Assembly (NCBI RefSeq): GCF_003579925.1
Contig: NZ_QUAL01000154.1
Coordinates: forward strand, 1 to 64,000
DNA length: 64,000 nt
Direction of reading: 5' to 3'
Source: Jiangella rhizosphaerae
GTDB lineage: Bacteria > Actinomycetota > Actinomycetes > Jiangellales > Jiangellaceae
Both the position numbers and the translations under genes were made by a program. This document shows, piece by piece, positions 53,393-62,909 of the stretch. The notes beneath the pieces were generated by a model. That model saw only the letters and a list, made by a program, of their open reading frames with translations. It was not told the DNA's origin and did no database searches. Numbering within the stretch: the first letter of the stretch is position 1; the number at the start of each line of letters is the position of its first letter.

Positions 53393-53408
53393 TTGGTGAA
53401 CACACCAA
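53393..53408. promoter_or_regulatory. Palindrome upstream of wblA
   Basis: TTGGTG-AACA-CACCAA, a perfect 16-bp palindrome 22 bases upstream of the wblA start, in the divergent promoter region shared with the PBP gene. Confidence 0.4.
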
Positions 53409-53592
53409 ACCCTCTCTAGTTCACCCCGATGACGTGACGCTATGCAAACCCGAGGGTCATGACCAGACCCTGATCGACCGAAACCACTATCAACCGCTTG
53501 GACGATGGCGGCCGAGTCGAGCACCTGTTAGTGAGTGGCGCGCCGACTCTCAGTTAGAGACAGTGCGGCATAACGACGTAAGCTTGCCGTCC

Positions 53593-56028
53593 ATGGCGAT
53601 ACGTCCCTCCGCCGTCGTAGCCACGATACGCCGTGTCCTCCTCGTCGCGGGTGTCGCCGCGCTGTGTGGCGTCCTGCTCGCAGGTCTCGCCCTGCCCGTG
53701 GTCGCCGGGCTGGGGCTCACCGCCCGCGAGAGTGCCGACACGTTCGCCGCCATGCCGGCCGACCTCGAGCCCGGCCCCATGGCCCAGACGTCGTACCTGT
53801 ACGACGCCGACGGCCAGGTGCTGGCCTCGTTCTTCGAGGAGAACCGCGTCCCGGTCGGGCTCGACCAGATCGCGCCGGTGATGAAGGACGCCATCCTCGC
53901 CATCGAGGACGACCGCTTCTACGAGCGCGGCCCCATCGACATCCAGGGCACGCTGCGGGCGTTCCTGCGCAACGTCGAGGCGGGCGAGACGCAGGGTGGT
54001 GGCTCCACGCTCACCCAGCAGTACGTGAAGCAGGTGCGCATCTCGCAGGCCACCACCCCCGAGGAGGTCGCCGAGGTCCAGGCGAGCAGCGGGGTCGAGG
54101 GCTACCGCCGCAAGCTCGAGGAGCTGCGCATGGCCGTCCAGGTCGAGCAGGAGCTCACCAAGGACGAGATTCTCGAGCGCTACCTCAACATCGCCTTCTT
54201 CGGCTCACGCTCATACGGCATCGAGGCCGCCGCGCGGACGTATTTCTCCACCTCCGCCGCGGAGCTGACACTGCCGCAGGCCGCGCTGCTCGCCGGCATC
54301 GTGCAGCAGCCGGTCGCCTACGACCCCACCCGCGACCCCGAGGCCGCGCTGGGCCGCCGCAACGTCGTGCTCAACCGCATGGCCGCCACCGGCCGCATCA
54401 CCGAGGCGGAGGCCGCCGAGGCCCGGCAGACCGATCTCGGCCTGAACCTCAGCGCCACGCCGAACGGCTGCGTTCCTTCGTACGCCGGCTACTTCTGCGA
54501 CTACGTCGTGCACGAGCTGCTCACCATGCCGGAGCTCGGCGAGACGCCTGAGGAGCGCCAGGCGATGCTCGAGCGTGGCGGCCTGCGCGTCGAGACCACC
54601 ATCAGCGCGTCCGCGCAGCAGGCCGCCCAGGCCGCCGTGTCCGACCGCGTCGCGCCCACCGACTCCGCCATCGGCTCGCTGGCCACGGTGCAGCCCAACA
54701 ACGGCTACATCCGCGCGATGGCCAACTCCCGCACCTACGGCGTCGAGGGCAACGGCGTCAGCAGCATCAACTACGCCGTCGACGAGAACATGGGCGGCGG
54801 CAACGGCATCCAGTCCGGGTCGACGTTCAAGGCGTTCGTGCTGGCGGCGGCCATCGACCAGGGCATCCCGCTCAACACGTCGATCAACTCGCCGCAGCAG
54901 GTCAACCTGCGGGTGAATTCGTTCGACACCTGTGAGGGACGCATCCGCAGCAGCGAGACCTGGTCGCCGAAGAACTCCACCGGCAGCGGCACGTTCAACC
55001 TGCGCACCGGCACGGAGCGCTCGGTGAACACCTTCTTCGCCCAGTTGGAGCAGCGCACCGGGCTCTGCGCGCCGGCCACCATCGCGCAGAGCGCCGGCGT
55101 CATGCGTGCCGACCTCGACGAGAACGGCGAGGTGCAGCCGCTCGCTCAGGTGCCGTCGTTCACCCTGGGCGCCAACGAGGTGTCGCCGCTGTCGATGGCC
55201 GCGGCCTACGCGATGTTCGCCAACCGCGGCGTCCACTGCCCGACGACGTCGGTCGTCCGGGTCACCGACGCCGCAGGCAACGTGCTGGTCGACCACACCC
55301 AGCCGACCTGCGAGCAGGTCCTCAAGCCTGAGGTCGCCGACGCCGTCAACTCCGTCCTGCAGGGGGTCATCCACAACCCGGGCGCTACCGGCAACCGCAT
55401 GCGCCTCGACGACGGCCGACCGGCGGCGGGCAAGACCGGTACGACGAACGGTGCCATCGCCGTCTGGTTCGTCGGCTACACGCCGCAGCTGTCCACGGCC
55501 GTGGCGGTCGCCGACGTCGACGGCCGGCTGGAGTCGCTGGACGGCCGCACCTACAACGGCGAGCGGATCCGTGAAGCCTGCGGTGGCTGCATCCCCGGTC
55601 CCATCTGGAAGCAGATGATGGACGACGCGCTCGAGGGCGCCGAGGAGATCCCGTTCACCGCGCCCGACCCTGAGACCATTCGCGGCGTGACCGTGCCGGT
55701 TCCCGACGTCCGCGGCATGGACGCCGACGCCGCCATCCAGACGCTCCAGGACGCCGGCTTCAGCGCCGCCGTCGGTGGGGAGGTGAACTCGGACTTACAG
55801 GAGGGCCTCGTCGTCAGCACCGACCCCGGTGCCGGCGCTGAGGTCGTCTCAGGTTCGAACGTCACCCTCACGGTGAGCAACGGCGAGCCCGAAGAGCCCA
55901 CCGACGATTTCACCGTCGGCCCGCCCGTCGAGCCCCCGGTCTTCGGCGACGAGGACGGCAACGACAACGGCAACGAAGGCGGCGGCAACGACGGCTGGCG
56001 CGACGGCTTCCTGAACACCATCCCGTAG
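53593..56028 (+). CDS. Class A penicillin-binding protein with PASTA domain
   Basis: 811 residues. One N-terminal membrane helix (LLVAGVAALCGVLLAGLALPVV), the glycosyltransferase domain with the catalytic Glu in AILAIEDDRFYERGPID and GGSTLTQQYVKQ, the transpeptidase with Ser410-x-x-Lys413, SVN and KTG at Lys614, then one PASTA domain (VPVPDVRGMDADAAIQTLQDAGF) and a Gly/Asn-rich tail. PonA2-like. The PASTA domain may bind wall fragments. No clear ribosome site before ATG 53593. Confidence 0.93.
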   Translation: MAIRPSAVVATIRRVLLVAGVAALCGVLLAGLALPVVAGLGLTARESADTFAAMPADLEPGPMAQTSYLYDADGQVLASFFEENRVPVGLDQIAPVMKDAILAIEDDRFYERGPIDIQGTLRAFLRNVEAGETQGGGSTLTQQYVKQVRISQATTPEEVAEVQASSGVEGYRRKLEELRMAVQVEQELTKDEILERYLNIAFFGSRSYGIEAAARTYFSTSAAELTLPQAALLAGIVQQPVAYDPTRDPEAALGRRNVVLNRMAATGRITEAEAAEARQTDLGLNLSATPNGCVPSYAGYFCDYVVHELLTMPELGETPEERQAMLERGGLRVETTISASAQQAAQAAVSDRVAPTDSAIGSLATVQPNNGYIRAMANSRTYGVEGNGVSSINYAVDENMGGGNGIQSGSTFKAFVLAAAIDQGIPLNTSINSPQQVNLRVNSFDTCEGRIRSSETWSPKNSTGSGTFNLRTGTERSVNTFFAQLEQRTGLCAPATIAQSAGVMRADLDENGEVQPLAQVPSFTLGANEVSPLSMAAAYAMFANRGVHCPTTSVVRVTDAAGNVLVDHTQPTCEQVLKPEVADAVNSVLQGVIHNPGATGNRMRLDDGRPAAGKTGTTNGAIAVWFVGYTPQLSTAVAVADVDGRLESLDGRTYNGERIREACGGCIPGPIWKQMMDDALEGAEEIPFTAPDPETIRGVTVPVPDVRGMDADAAIQTLQDAGFSAAVGGEVNSDLQEGLVVSTDPGAGAEVVSGSNVTLTVSNGEPEEPTDDFTVGPPVEPPVFGDEDGNDNGNEGGGNDGWRDGFLNTIP

Positions 56029-56061
56029 CGGCCGCGGCGTCGGCGAGGCTGGGCGGGAGCC

Positions 56062-56508
56062 GTGGCCGGCAGGACGTGGACGCTCGTCGGGCGGGCGCTG
56101 GCCGGCGTCGTACTGGGTCTGGTGGTGCTCGTCGCGGCGGGCATCGCCATCGTGTGGTGGCAGTGGCAGCAGGCCGAACAGGAGGTCCTGGACGATCAGG
56201 CCACGCAGGCCGAGATCGTCCGGGGCAAGCTGGAGCGGCTGCGCGACCGAGGACCGCTCCTCGAGGCGGACGTCGCCGAGGTCGTCGACAGGGCGGAGAA
56301 CGGGACGCTCTACTCGATGACCGAGCGACGTGACGACACCTACATCGTGGCCTCAGTGGGTGCGCTCGGGGGCCCGGCCATCAGCGTGCAATCCGGTCCG
56401 GACTACGCCTGCTACGGCTTCACCGTCCCGGCGTCGTCCGAACCGGTCACCGTCGAGCGACTGTCCCCCGAGGAGGGCCGCTGGCCCGAGGAATGCCGCA
56501 GCGACTGA
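56062..56508 (+). CDS. Single-span membrane protein, unknown function
   Basis: 148 residues from GTG 56062. One membrane helix (ALAGVVLGLVVLVAAGIAIVWW), a coiled region (QWQQAEQEVLDDQATQAEIVRGKLERL) and an extracellular domain with two Cys (YACYGF and PEECRSD) that may pair. It follows the PBP gene by 33 bases and may be co-expressed. Confidence 0.65.
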   Translation: MAGRTWTLVGRALAGVVLGLVVLVAAGIAIVWWQWQQAEQEVLDDQATQAEIVRGKLERLRDRGPLLEADVAEVVDRAENGTLYSMTERRDDTYIVASVGALGGPAISVQSGPDYACYGFTVPASSEPVTVERLSPEEGRWPEECRSD

Positions 56509-56515
56509 GCGGCCG

Positions 56516-57667
56516 TCAGCGCGCGTCGAACAGCTCGCCGATCTCGCGCAGGCCGTCGAGGTCGTGGACGTCGCCCGCCAACGCGGGGATGCGGGTGACC
56601 GGGACCTCGGGGTGGGCGGCGCTGAAGCGCTCGCCGATCCGCTCGTCGCGGGCGGCCAGCTTGAGCCGGTCGGCGTGCAGGCGCAGCAGGGCCGCGGTCA
56701 GCGCGTGCGACCCGGACGACTCCAGCCGCTCGGCCGCCGCGACCGCCTGCTCCGCGCCGATGCCCGCCGCGTCGGAGGCGTGCACCCGGTTGAGCACCAG
56801 CCCGGCCAGCGGCATGGCGTCGCGGGAGAGCCGGTCGACGAAGTACGAGGCCTCGCGCAGCGCGTCGTGCTCGGGGGCCGCGACGACGATGAACGCGGTC
56901 TCCGGACGCTTGAGCAGGGCATACGTCTGCTCCGCCCGCTCGCGGAAGCCGCCGAACATGGTGTCGAGGGCGTTGACGAACGTCGACACGTCCTTGAGCA
57001 GCTCGCCGCCGAGGATCTTGGTCAGCGTCGACGTGACGACGTTGAAGCCGGCGTGCAGTAGCTTGAGGTACGTCCGTCCGCCCGCGCGCGCCGTGCCGCC
57101 GAGCAGCCGGATCAGCCGTCCGTCGAGGAACGACCCGAGCCGCTCGGGAGCGTCGAGGAAGTCCAGCGCCGACCGCGCCGGCGGGGTGTCGACGACGATG
57201 AGGTCCCAGTCGGAGCGGGCCCGCAGCTGGCCCAGCTTCTCCATCGCCATGTACTCCTGCGTCCCCGCGAACGACGACGACAACGCCTGGTAGAAGGGGT
57301 TGGCGAGAATCTGCCGCGCGCGGTCCGGCGTGGTGTGGTCCTCGACCACCTCGTCGAAGGTGCGCTTCATGTCGAGCATCATCGCGTCGAGGCTGCCGCC
57401 GGCCTCGACGTCGACGCCCTTGACGGCGCGAGGGGTGTTGTCGAGCTCGGACAGCCCCATCGACTGCGCCAGCCGGCGGGCGGGGTCGATGGTCAGCACG
57501 ACGGCCTTGCGGCCCCGCTCGGCCGCCCGCAGCGCGATGGCCGCCGCCGTGGTGGTCTTGCCGACGCCGCCGGAGCCGCAGGTGACGACGATGCGAATGC
57601 GGCGGTCGTCGATGAGGCGGTCGACGTCGAAGTGGGCGGGCTTCGCGGCCCGTGGTCCGGGATTCAC
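56516..57667 (-). CDS. ArsA/Get3-family ATPase (second of pair)
   Basis: 383 residues. Deviant Walker A VTCGSGGVGKTTTAAAIAL, switch segment DPARRLAQSMGLSELDN and IVVDTPPARSALDFLD. Related to arsenite-pump and tail-anchored-protein ATPases but with no arsenite genes nearby. Corresponds by order to Rv3680 of mycobacteria. Overlaps its partner gene (ATGA), so the two probably form a heteromer. Confidence 0.88.
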   Translation of the reverse strand: MNPGPRAAKPAHFDVDRLIDDRRIRIVVTCGSGGVGKTTTAAAIALRAAERGRKAVVLTIDPARRLAQSMGLSELDNTPRAVKGVDVEAGGSLDAMMLDMKRTFDEVVEDHTTPDRARQILANPFYQALSSSFAGTQEYMAMEKLGQLRARSDWDLIVVDTPPARSALDFLDAPERLGSFLDGRLIRLLGGTARAGGRTYLKLLHAGFNVVTSTLTKILGGELLKDVSTFVNALDTMFGGFRERAEQTYALLKRPETAFIVVAAPEHDALREASYFVDRLSRDAMPLAGLVLNRVHASDAAGIGAEQAVAAAERLESSGSHALTAALLRLHADRLKLAARDERIGERFSAAHPEVPVTRIPALAGDVHDLDGLREIGELFDAR

Positions 57668-58641
57668 ACGGCACCCTGCTCGGCCAGTGCGTCGGCCAGT
57701 TCGTAGAGAGCGGTCGGGTCGATGCCGTCGGCGATGCGCGGCAGTTCGTACACCGGCCGGCCGAGGTCGTCGACCAGCGCCCGCTGGGCCTCCTCCAGCG
57801 CCGTCCGCTCGGCGTGGTCCGCGGCCTCGCGGACGAGCAGGTCGACGACGCCGTCGGACGCGGGCAGCCCGGCGGCGCGCAGCCCGGCCAGCACGTCGTC
57901 GTGGTCGAGGCGGCCACGGCGGGCGGCGGGCAGCGAGCGGGCCGCGAGATGCGGCGGCCGGACCTGGTTGACGACGACGGCGCCCACCGGGATGTGCGCG
58001 GCCTGCAGGTCGGCGACGGCGTCGGCGGTCTCCTGGACCGGCATGTCCTCGAGCAGCGTCACGACGTGCACGGCCGTGCGCGGGCTGTGGATGAGGTCGG
58101 TGATGGAGTTGGCCTGCCGGTTGATCGGGCCGACCCGGGCCAGCGACGACACCGACGTGGTGACGTCGAGGAAGCGGACCACGCGGCCGGTCGGCGGGGC
58201 GTCGAGCACGACGGCGTCATAGGCGTAGTGGTCGCCGGTGCGGCGCCGGGTGGCCTCGTACGCCTTGCCGGTGAGCAGGACGTCGCGCAGGCCCGGGGCG
58301 ATGGTGGTGGCGAAGTCGACGAAGCCGAGCTTGTCCAGCGCCCGTCCGGCCCGGCCGAGCCGGTAGAACATCGCGAGGTACTCGTGCATGGCCTCGCGTG
58401 CGTCGATGGCAAGGGCGAAGACCTCGCCGCCGCCGGGCGCCGAGGCCACGCGGTGCTCCTCGTAGGCCAGCGGCGGGACGTCGAACAGCTGGGCCAGACC
58501 CTGCCGCTCCTCGACCTCCGCGATCAGCACCCGGCGTCCGCCGGCCGCCAGCGCCATGGCGAGCGCGCCCGCCACGGTCGTCTTGCCGGTGCCACCTTTC
58601 CCGGTGACGACGTGCAGCCGCACGCCCTCCCAGTCACCCAT
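57664..58641 (-). CDS. ArsA/Get3-family ATPase (first of pair)
   Basis: 325 residues from ATG 58641. Walker A VTGKGGTGKTTVAGALAMAL, then LIAEVEERQGLAQLFDV and VVLDAPPTGRVVRFLDV. Corresponds by order to Rv3679. Partner of the following gene. The conserved link to a PBP and a WhiB protein points to a role in envelope stress or membrane protein handling. Confidence 0.88.
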   Translation of the reverse strand: MGDWEGVRLHVVTGKGGTGKTTVAGALAMALAAGGRRVLIAEVEERQGLAQLFDVPPLAYEEHRVASAPGGGEVFALAIDAREAMHEYLAMFYRLGRAGRALDKLGFVDFATTIAPGLRDVLLTGKAYEATRRRTGDHYAYDAVVLDAPPTGRVVRFLDVTTSVSSLARVGPINRQANSITDLIHSPRTAVHVVTLLEDMPVQETADAVADLQAAHIPVGAVVVNQVRPPHLAARSLPAARRGRLDHDDVLAGLRAAGLPASDGVVDLLVREAADHAERTALEEAQRALVDDLGRPVYELPRIADGIDPTALYELADALAEQGAV

Positions 58642-58763
58642 GCTGTGCCCTTGTTCGATCGTCGTGTCACGCACAGGATATGAGCCCCGTGTCCGGCGTC
58701 CGTGGGCACCGCCCGCGGGATGGGCCGGCGACGCGGCACGGGCACCCCACCCCCGGCCGCAGT

Positions 58764-58835
58764 GTTGATCTTGGAGTTGTTCGGCATCTGTGGGGCGAAA
58801 TGTCCGGTAGATGGCCGAACAACTCCAAGATCAAC
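58764..58835. terminator. Long inverted repeat between PAP2 and ArsA genes
   Basis: Perfect 22-bp arms (58764-58785 and 58814-58835) with a 28-base loop, downstream of the PAP2 stop. It most likely ends the PAP2 transcript; it could also be a dispersed palindromic repeat. Confidence 0.55.
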
Positions 58836-58881
58836 GGGGGTTGGGGCACCGGCGGTCGGGGGTGTACGACCCCCGCGAGGT

Positions 58882-59718
58882 TTACGGGACCGCCGGCACG
58901 TGCTGCTTGAAGGCATGGAGCGAGCGGCCGTGCAGCAGCCGCTGCAGCCCGAACCCGGCGGCCAGCGTGACGTAGCCGCCGACGGCGTCGAGCACGTAGT
59001 GATTGCCGGTGGCGGTGATGACCAGCACCGTCGCGAGCGGGTACAGCACGCCGAGCACCCGCAGCCAGCGGCGCCGGGCGAACATCACGATCAGGATGCC
59101 GCACCACAGAGACCAGCCGGCGTGCATGGACGGCATGGCGGCGTACTGGTTCGACAGGCTCTGCAGATCGCCGGAGGTCAGCGCGCCCACGGTCTCGTGG
59201 ATGGCGACGGTGTCGTAGAACCCGCCGGACGGCAGCAGCCGCGGCGGTGCCAGCGGGAACAGGAAGTAGCCGAACAGCGCCAGCCCGGTGGTGAAGGCCA
59301 GCACCGTGCGCGCCGCTCTGTAGCGGCCGGGATGGCGGACGAACAGCCAGACCAGCACGCTTCCGGTGACCACGAAGTGCAGGAACACGTAGAAGTAGTT
59401 GACGGTGACGGTCAGCCACTCGATGGCGTGCACGGTGTGGTTGAGCCAGAGCTCGAAGTCGATGTTCATGCTCTGCTCGGTGGTCCAGATGCGGACGCTG
59501 TTGGCGACGGCCCGGGCTTCGTCGTCGGGCACGCTGTTGCGGATGACCGAGTACACGCCGTAGACGGCGGCCAGGATGCCGAGTTCGACGATGAGCATGG
59601 GGCGGCGCGGTGTGCGAAGGTGCAGCAGCGCTCGTCGCAGGAGTACGGACGGGGTGCGAGGAGGGGCCGGCGCGGGGGTTTCCCGCGCCGGCTCATCCAC
59701 GACTGATGGATGTGCCAC
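58882..59718 (-). CDS. PAP2-type phosphatase / inositol phosphotransferase-like
   Basis: 278 residues with about six membrane helices. The phosphatase motifs are AMPSMHAGWSLW and TATGNHYVLDAVGGYV, with the basic motif near YFLFPLAPPRL. The form is that of the AUR1-like branch common in actinobacteria, which acts on lipid phosphates at the membrane. Confidence 0.88.
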   Translation of the reverse strand: MAHPSVVDEPARETPAPAPPRTPSVLLRRALLHLRTPRRPMLIVELGILAAVYGVYSVIRNSVPDDEARAVANSVRIWTTEQSMNIDFELWLNHTVHAIEWLTVTVNYFYVFLHFVVTGSVLVWLFVRHPGRYRAARTVLAFTTGLALFGYFLFPLAPPRLLPSGGFYDTVAIHETVGALTSGDLQSLSNQYAAMPSMHAGWSLWCGILIVMFARRRWLRVLGVLYPLATVLVITATGNHYVLDAVGGYVTLAAGFGLQRLLHGRSLHAFKQHVPAVP

Positions 59719-59741
59719 CCTGATTTCCCCCAGTAACCGGT

Positions 59742-61391
59742 TCAGGTCGTCGTCAGGTCACGCCGGCGGAAGCCGAGCAGACCGATCCAGATGAGGGCGA
59801 CCGCTAGCACACCCATTATGACAACCGCGACCGTCCCGAGGTCTCCTCCTGGAAGAGGAGAAGCGGCGTCCAAGGGCGAGATCTTCATCACCCAGTCGGG
59901 GAATTGGAAGAAGCCGGCCAGCATGCCCACGATCACGGCGTAGGTCAGCACGATCCACGACAGGTGCACCAGGTGCGGCACGAGACCGACCAGTGCGACG
60001 GCGACGGCGGTGATCAGCCAGATCCCCGGCATGTGGGCCACGGAGGCGCCCAGCAGCTTGCCGAACATGCTCCCGTCGTCCAGCGCCAGCGACGCCGTCA
60101 GCGCGAGGCCGAGGCCGCCGCCCAGCATGAGCAGCAGGCTGCCGCCCATTGCGATGACGAGGTGGCTGGCGGCGAACCGGACTCGCGACACGGCCGTCGC
60201 CAGTACCGGTTCGGCCCGGCCGGCGGTCTCCTCGTTGCGCAGCCGCACCACCGCCGTCAGGCCGTAGGCCGCGGCCAGCAGTGCCAACATCTGCACGACC
60301 AGGGCCATGAACCCGTCGATCAGAGTGCCGGCGTCGCCGAGCACGTCCTGCAGGGTCGAGTTGTCCGACACGAACTCCTCGATCGAGGACGCCAGGCTGC
60401 CGTAGGCGAGGCCGAACACGATCAGGCCGGCGCCCCAGCCGATGAGGCCGCCACGCTGCAGTCGCAGGGCCAGGCCGAGCGGCGATGACAGCCTCGCGCC
60501 CGCCCGCGGGCTACCCGGCCGCGCCTGGACCAGCCCAGCGCCGACGTCGCGCCGGCTGGTCGTCGCATACGCCACAGCGACCAGCAGCGCCGTGACGGCC
60601 AGGGCGATCAGAAGCGGCCACCAGCGGTCGTCGACGTAGACCTTCGTGCGCTGGGCCCAGCCGATCGGCGACAGCCACGAGAGCGCCTCAGCGCCGACGT
60701 CCCCGATGGCGCGCAGCGAGAATGCCGCACCCAGGACCGCGACGCCGAGACCGGACGCCGCGCGGGCGTGTTCGGTCACCTGTGCGGTCAGGGCGCCGAC
60801 CCCGGCGAAGACGAGGCCGACGGAGGCTACCGCAGCGCCGAACAGCAGCGAGCTGGAGACCGAGAGCTCGTCCAGAGCCGACGGCATCAGCACGCCGAGC
60901 AGCAGGCCGATGAGGACGTTCGCCCCGGCCACGACCGTGAACGCGGCCGTGGTGCCGGCGTGCCGGCCGAGGACGCCGGCGCGCAGCAACTCGGTGCGTC
61001 CGGTCTCCTCCTCGGCGCGCGTGTGCCGCACCATCAGCAGGATGCTCATCAGCCCCATCGTGATGGCGACCCACAGCAGCAGCTCGTTCGCGGTCATCGC
61101 GCCGAACGTGTAGTCGTCGGTGCCGTACGCGGGACCGGTCAGCGCGACGGTGGCGGGGTTGTCGAGAAGTTCGGCGCGGGCCTGCCGGTCGGCCTGTGTC
61201 GGGTACGTCTCCGGGAAGGTGGGCAGGCTGCCGACGACCAGGAGCACGATGGCCCCGATCCAGATCGGAAGCCGGACGCGGTCGCGGCGCAGGATGAACC
61301 GGATCAGCGTGACGGTCCCGGTCAATGTGGTCCCGCCGGACCGCGGCGCGGCGTGCTGGCGGGGGCTCGGCTGGGCGGTGGTCACGCTCAC
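59742..61391 (-). CDS. ABC exporter permease (antibiotic/multidrug type)
   Basis: 549 residues from GTG 61391, with about twelve membrane helices in two similar halves, each with a E-E-x-GR-x-E motif ([18 protein letters not shown] and [18 protein letters not shown]). This is typical of TetAB/LtrA-like ABC-2 exporters. The GTG overlaps the ATPase stop (GTGA). Confidence 0.92.
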   Translation of the reverse strand: MSVTTAQPSPRQHAAPRSGGTTLTGTVTLIRFILRRDRVRLPIWIGAIVLLVVGSLPTFPETYPTQADRQARAELLDNPATVALTGPAYGTDDYTFGAMTANELLLWVAITMGLMSILLMVRHTRAEEETGRTELLRAGVLGRHAGTTAAFTVVAGANVLIGLLLGVLMPSALDELSVSSSLLFGAAVASVGLVFAGVGALTAQVTEHARAASGLGVAVLGAAFSLRAIGDVGAEALSWLSPIGWAQRTKVYVDDRWWPLLIALAVTALLVAVAYATTSRRDVGAGLVQARPGSPRAGARLSSPLGLALRLQRGGLIGWGAGLIVFGLAYGSLASSIEEFVSDNSTLQDVLGDAGTLIDGFMALVVQMLALLAAAYGLTAVVRLRNEETAGRAEPVLATAVSRVRFAASHLVIAMGGSLLLMLGGGLGLALTASLALDDGSMFGKLLGASVAHMPGIWLITAVAVALVGLVPHLVHLSWIVLTYAVIVGMLAGFFQFPDWVMKISPLDAASPLPGGDLGTVAVVIMGVLAVALIWIGLLGFRRRDLTTT

Positions 61392-62314
61392 GACGAGGCC
61401 CCCGCCTCGGCTGCGGCCTGTTCGGCGCCGAGCTCGTCGCCGTAGTGACGCAGGAACAGTTCCTCGAGCGTCGGCGGCTGGCTGGTGAGGGTCTGGATGC
61501 CGAAGCCCGTGAGGTGCCTGACGGCGCCGTCGAGCTGGGCGGTGTCGACGTCGAAGGTCACCCGGTGGTCCTCGACCACGAGGTCGTGGATGCCGGGCAG
61601 CTGGTCCAGCCCGGTGACCGGGCGGGCGGTCTCGGCGTGGATGGACGTGCGGGTGAGGTGGCGCAGCTCCGCCAGGGTGCCGCTCTCGACGATCGTGCCG
61701 GCCCGGATGATGCTGACGCGGTCGCACAGCTTCTCCACCTCGGACAGGATGTGGCTGGACAGCAGCACCGTCTTGCCGTCGTCCTTCCACTCGTCGATGA
61801 CCTCGTTGAAGACGGCTTCCATCAGCGGGTCGAGGCCCGAGGTGGGCTCGTCCAGGATGAGCAGCTCGACGTCGGAGGACAGCGCGGCCACCAGCGCCAC
61901 CTTCTGCCGGTTTCCTTTCGAGTAGGTGCGGCCCTTCTTCGTCGGGTCGAGGTCGAACCGGTCGAGCAGATCCTGTCGGCGCTTCTCGTCCAGCCCGCCG
62001 CGCAGCCGGCCGAGGAGGTCGATGGCCTCGCCGCCGCTGAGGTTGGGCCAGAGGTTGACGTCGCCCGGCACGTAGGCCAGCCGCCGGTGCAGCGCCACGG
62101 CGTCGTCCCAGGGATCGCCGCCGAGCAGCCGGACGGTGCCGGAGTCGGCCCGCAGCAGACCCAGCAGTACGCGGATCGTCGTCGACTTGCCGGCCCCGTT
62201 GGGGCCGAGGAACCCGTGGACCTCGCCGGTGGACACCCGCAGGTCGAGCCCGTCGAGAGCGCGGACCGTCCCGAAGGTCTTGACGACGCCGGCGACGTCG
62301 ATCGCAGTTGTCAT
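61388..62314 (-). CDS. ABC transporter ATP-binding protein
   Basis: 308 residues from ATG 62314. Walker [11 protein letters not shown]-loop region [12 protein letters not shown], signature [15 protein letters not shown] (variant of LSGGQ), Walker [14 protein letters not shown] and H-loop LSSHIL. Drives the exporter permease. Divergent from the MarR/GbsR-like gene at 62367 with an operator between. Confidence 0.95.
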   Translation of the reverse strand: MTTAIDVAGVVKTFGTVRALDGLDLRVSTGEVHGFLGPNGAGKSTTIRVLLGLLRADSGTVRLLGGDPWDDAVALHRRLAYVPGDVNLWPNLSGGEAIDLLGRLRGGLDEKRRQDLLDRFDLDPTKKGRTYSKGNRQKVALVAALSSDVELLILDEPTSGLDPLMEAVFNEVIDEWKDDGKTVLLSSHILSEVEKLCDRVSIIRAGTIVESGTLAELRHLTRTSIHAETARPVTGLDQLPGIHDLVVEDHRVTFDVDTAQLDGAVRHLTGFGIQTLTSQPPTLEELFLRHYGDELGAEQAAAEAGASS

Positions 62315-62334
62315 GATGGCGACACTACACACTC

Positions 62335-62350
62335 TTCACAGTTTTGTGAA
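62335..62350. promoter_or_regulatory. Operator between ABC genes and MarR-like regulator
   Basis: TTCACA-GTTT-TGTGAA, a perfect inverted repeat of 16 bp in the 52-base divergent gap. A close copy occurs at 63824-63839 before the second regulator. Confidence 0.6.
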
Positions 62351-62366
62351 TTGATTTAAGTCCGTT

Positions 62367-62909
62367 ATGGTCGTGAACATGCCAGGGGGTGGGAAGGTGT
62401 CCGGCGACGCCGAGAGGGAGGCGCGCGCCCGGTTCGTCGAACAGTTCGCGATGCTGCTGAGCGACGCCGGCATGCAGCGGATGCCGGCCCGGGTGTTCGC
62501 CTACGTCCTCGCCTCGGATGCCGAGACGCACACGGCCGCCGAGCTGGCCGACGGCCTGCGGGTCAGCGCGGCGGCCATCTCCGGGGCCGTACGGCCGCTC
62601 GTCGACATGGGAATCCTGGTGCGCGATCGCGCTCCGGGCGACCGCGTCGACCACTACCGCGTCTACGGCGACGACGTCTGGTCGACCCTCATCGGGCGGC
62701 AGGAGCCGATGTACCGCCACATCGACGTGCTCTTCACCGAGGGCCTGAAGACGCTGTCACCGGGTGCGGGCCGGCGGCGGATCCACGAGACGCGGGAGTT
62801 CTATCGCTTCGTCCACGCGGAGTTCGACACGCTGACGCGGCGGTGGCGGGAGCGGCGGGCCGGCGTCAGCGAGTCGCCGGAACCCGCTCGGGCCGCGCCG
62901 GGCGAGTGA
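62367..62909 (+). CDS. MarR/GbsR-like transcriptional regulator
   Basis: 180 residues. Winged helix with MQRMPARVFAYVLASDAETHTAAELADGLRVSAAAISGAVRPLVDMGILV, then a helical C-terminal dimerisation part (RRIHETREFYRFVHAEFDTLTRRW). It most likely represses the divergent ABC exporter and itself. Its last 44 bases overlap the 3' end of the EamA gene. A near-identical N-terminus begins at 63884. Confidence 0.9.
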   Translation: MVVNMPGGGKVSGDAEREARARFVEQFAMLLSDAGMQRMPARVFAYVLASDAETHTAAELADGLRVSAAAISGAVRPLVDMGILVRDRAPGDRVDHYRVYGDDVWSTLIGRQEPMYRHIDVLFTEGLKTLSPGAGRRRIHETREFYRFVHAEFDTLTRRWRERRAGVSESPEPARAAPGE

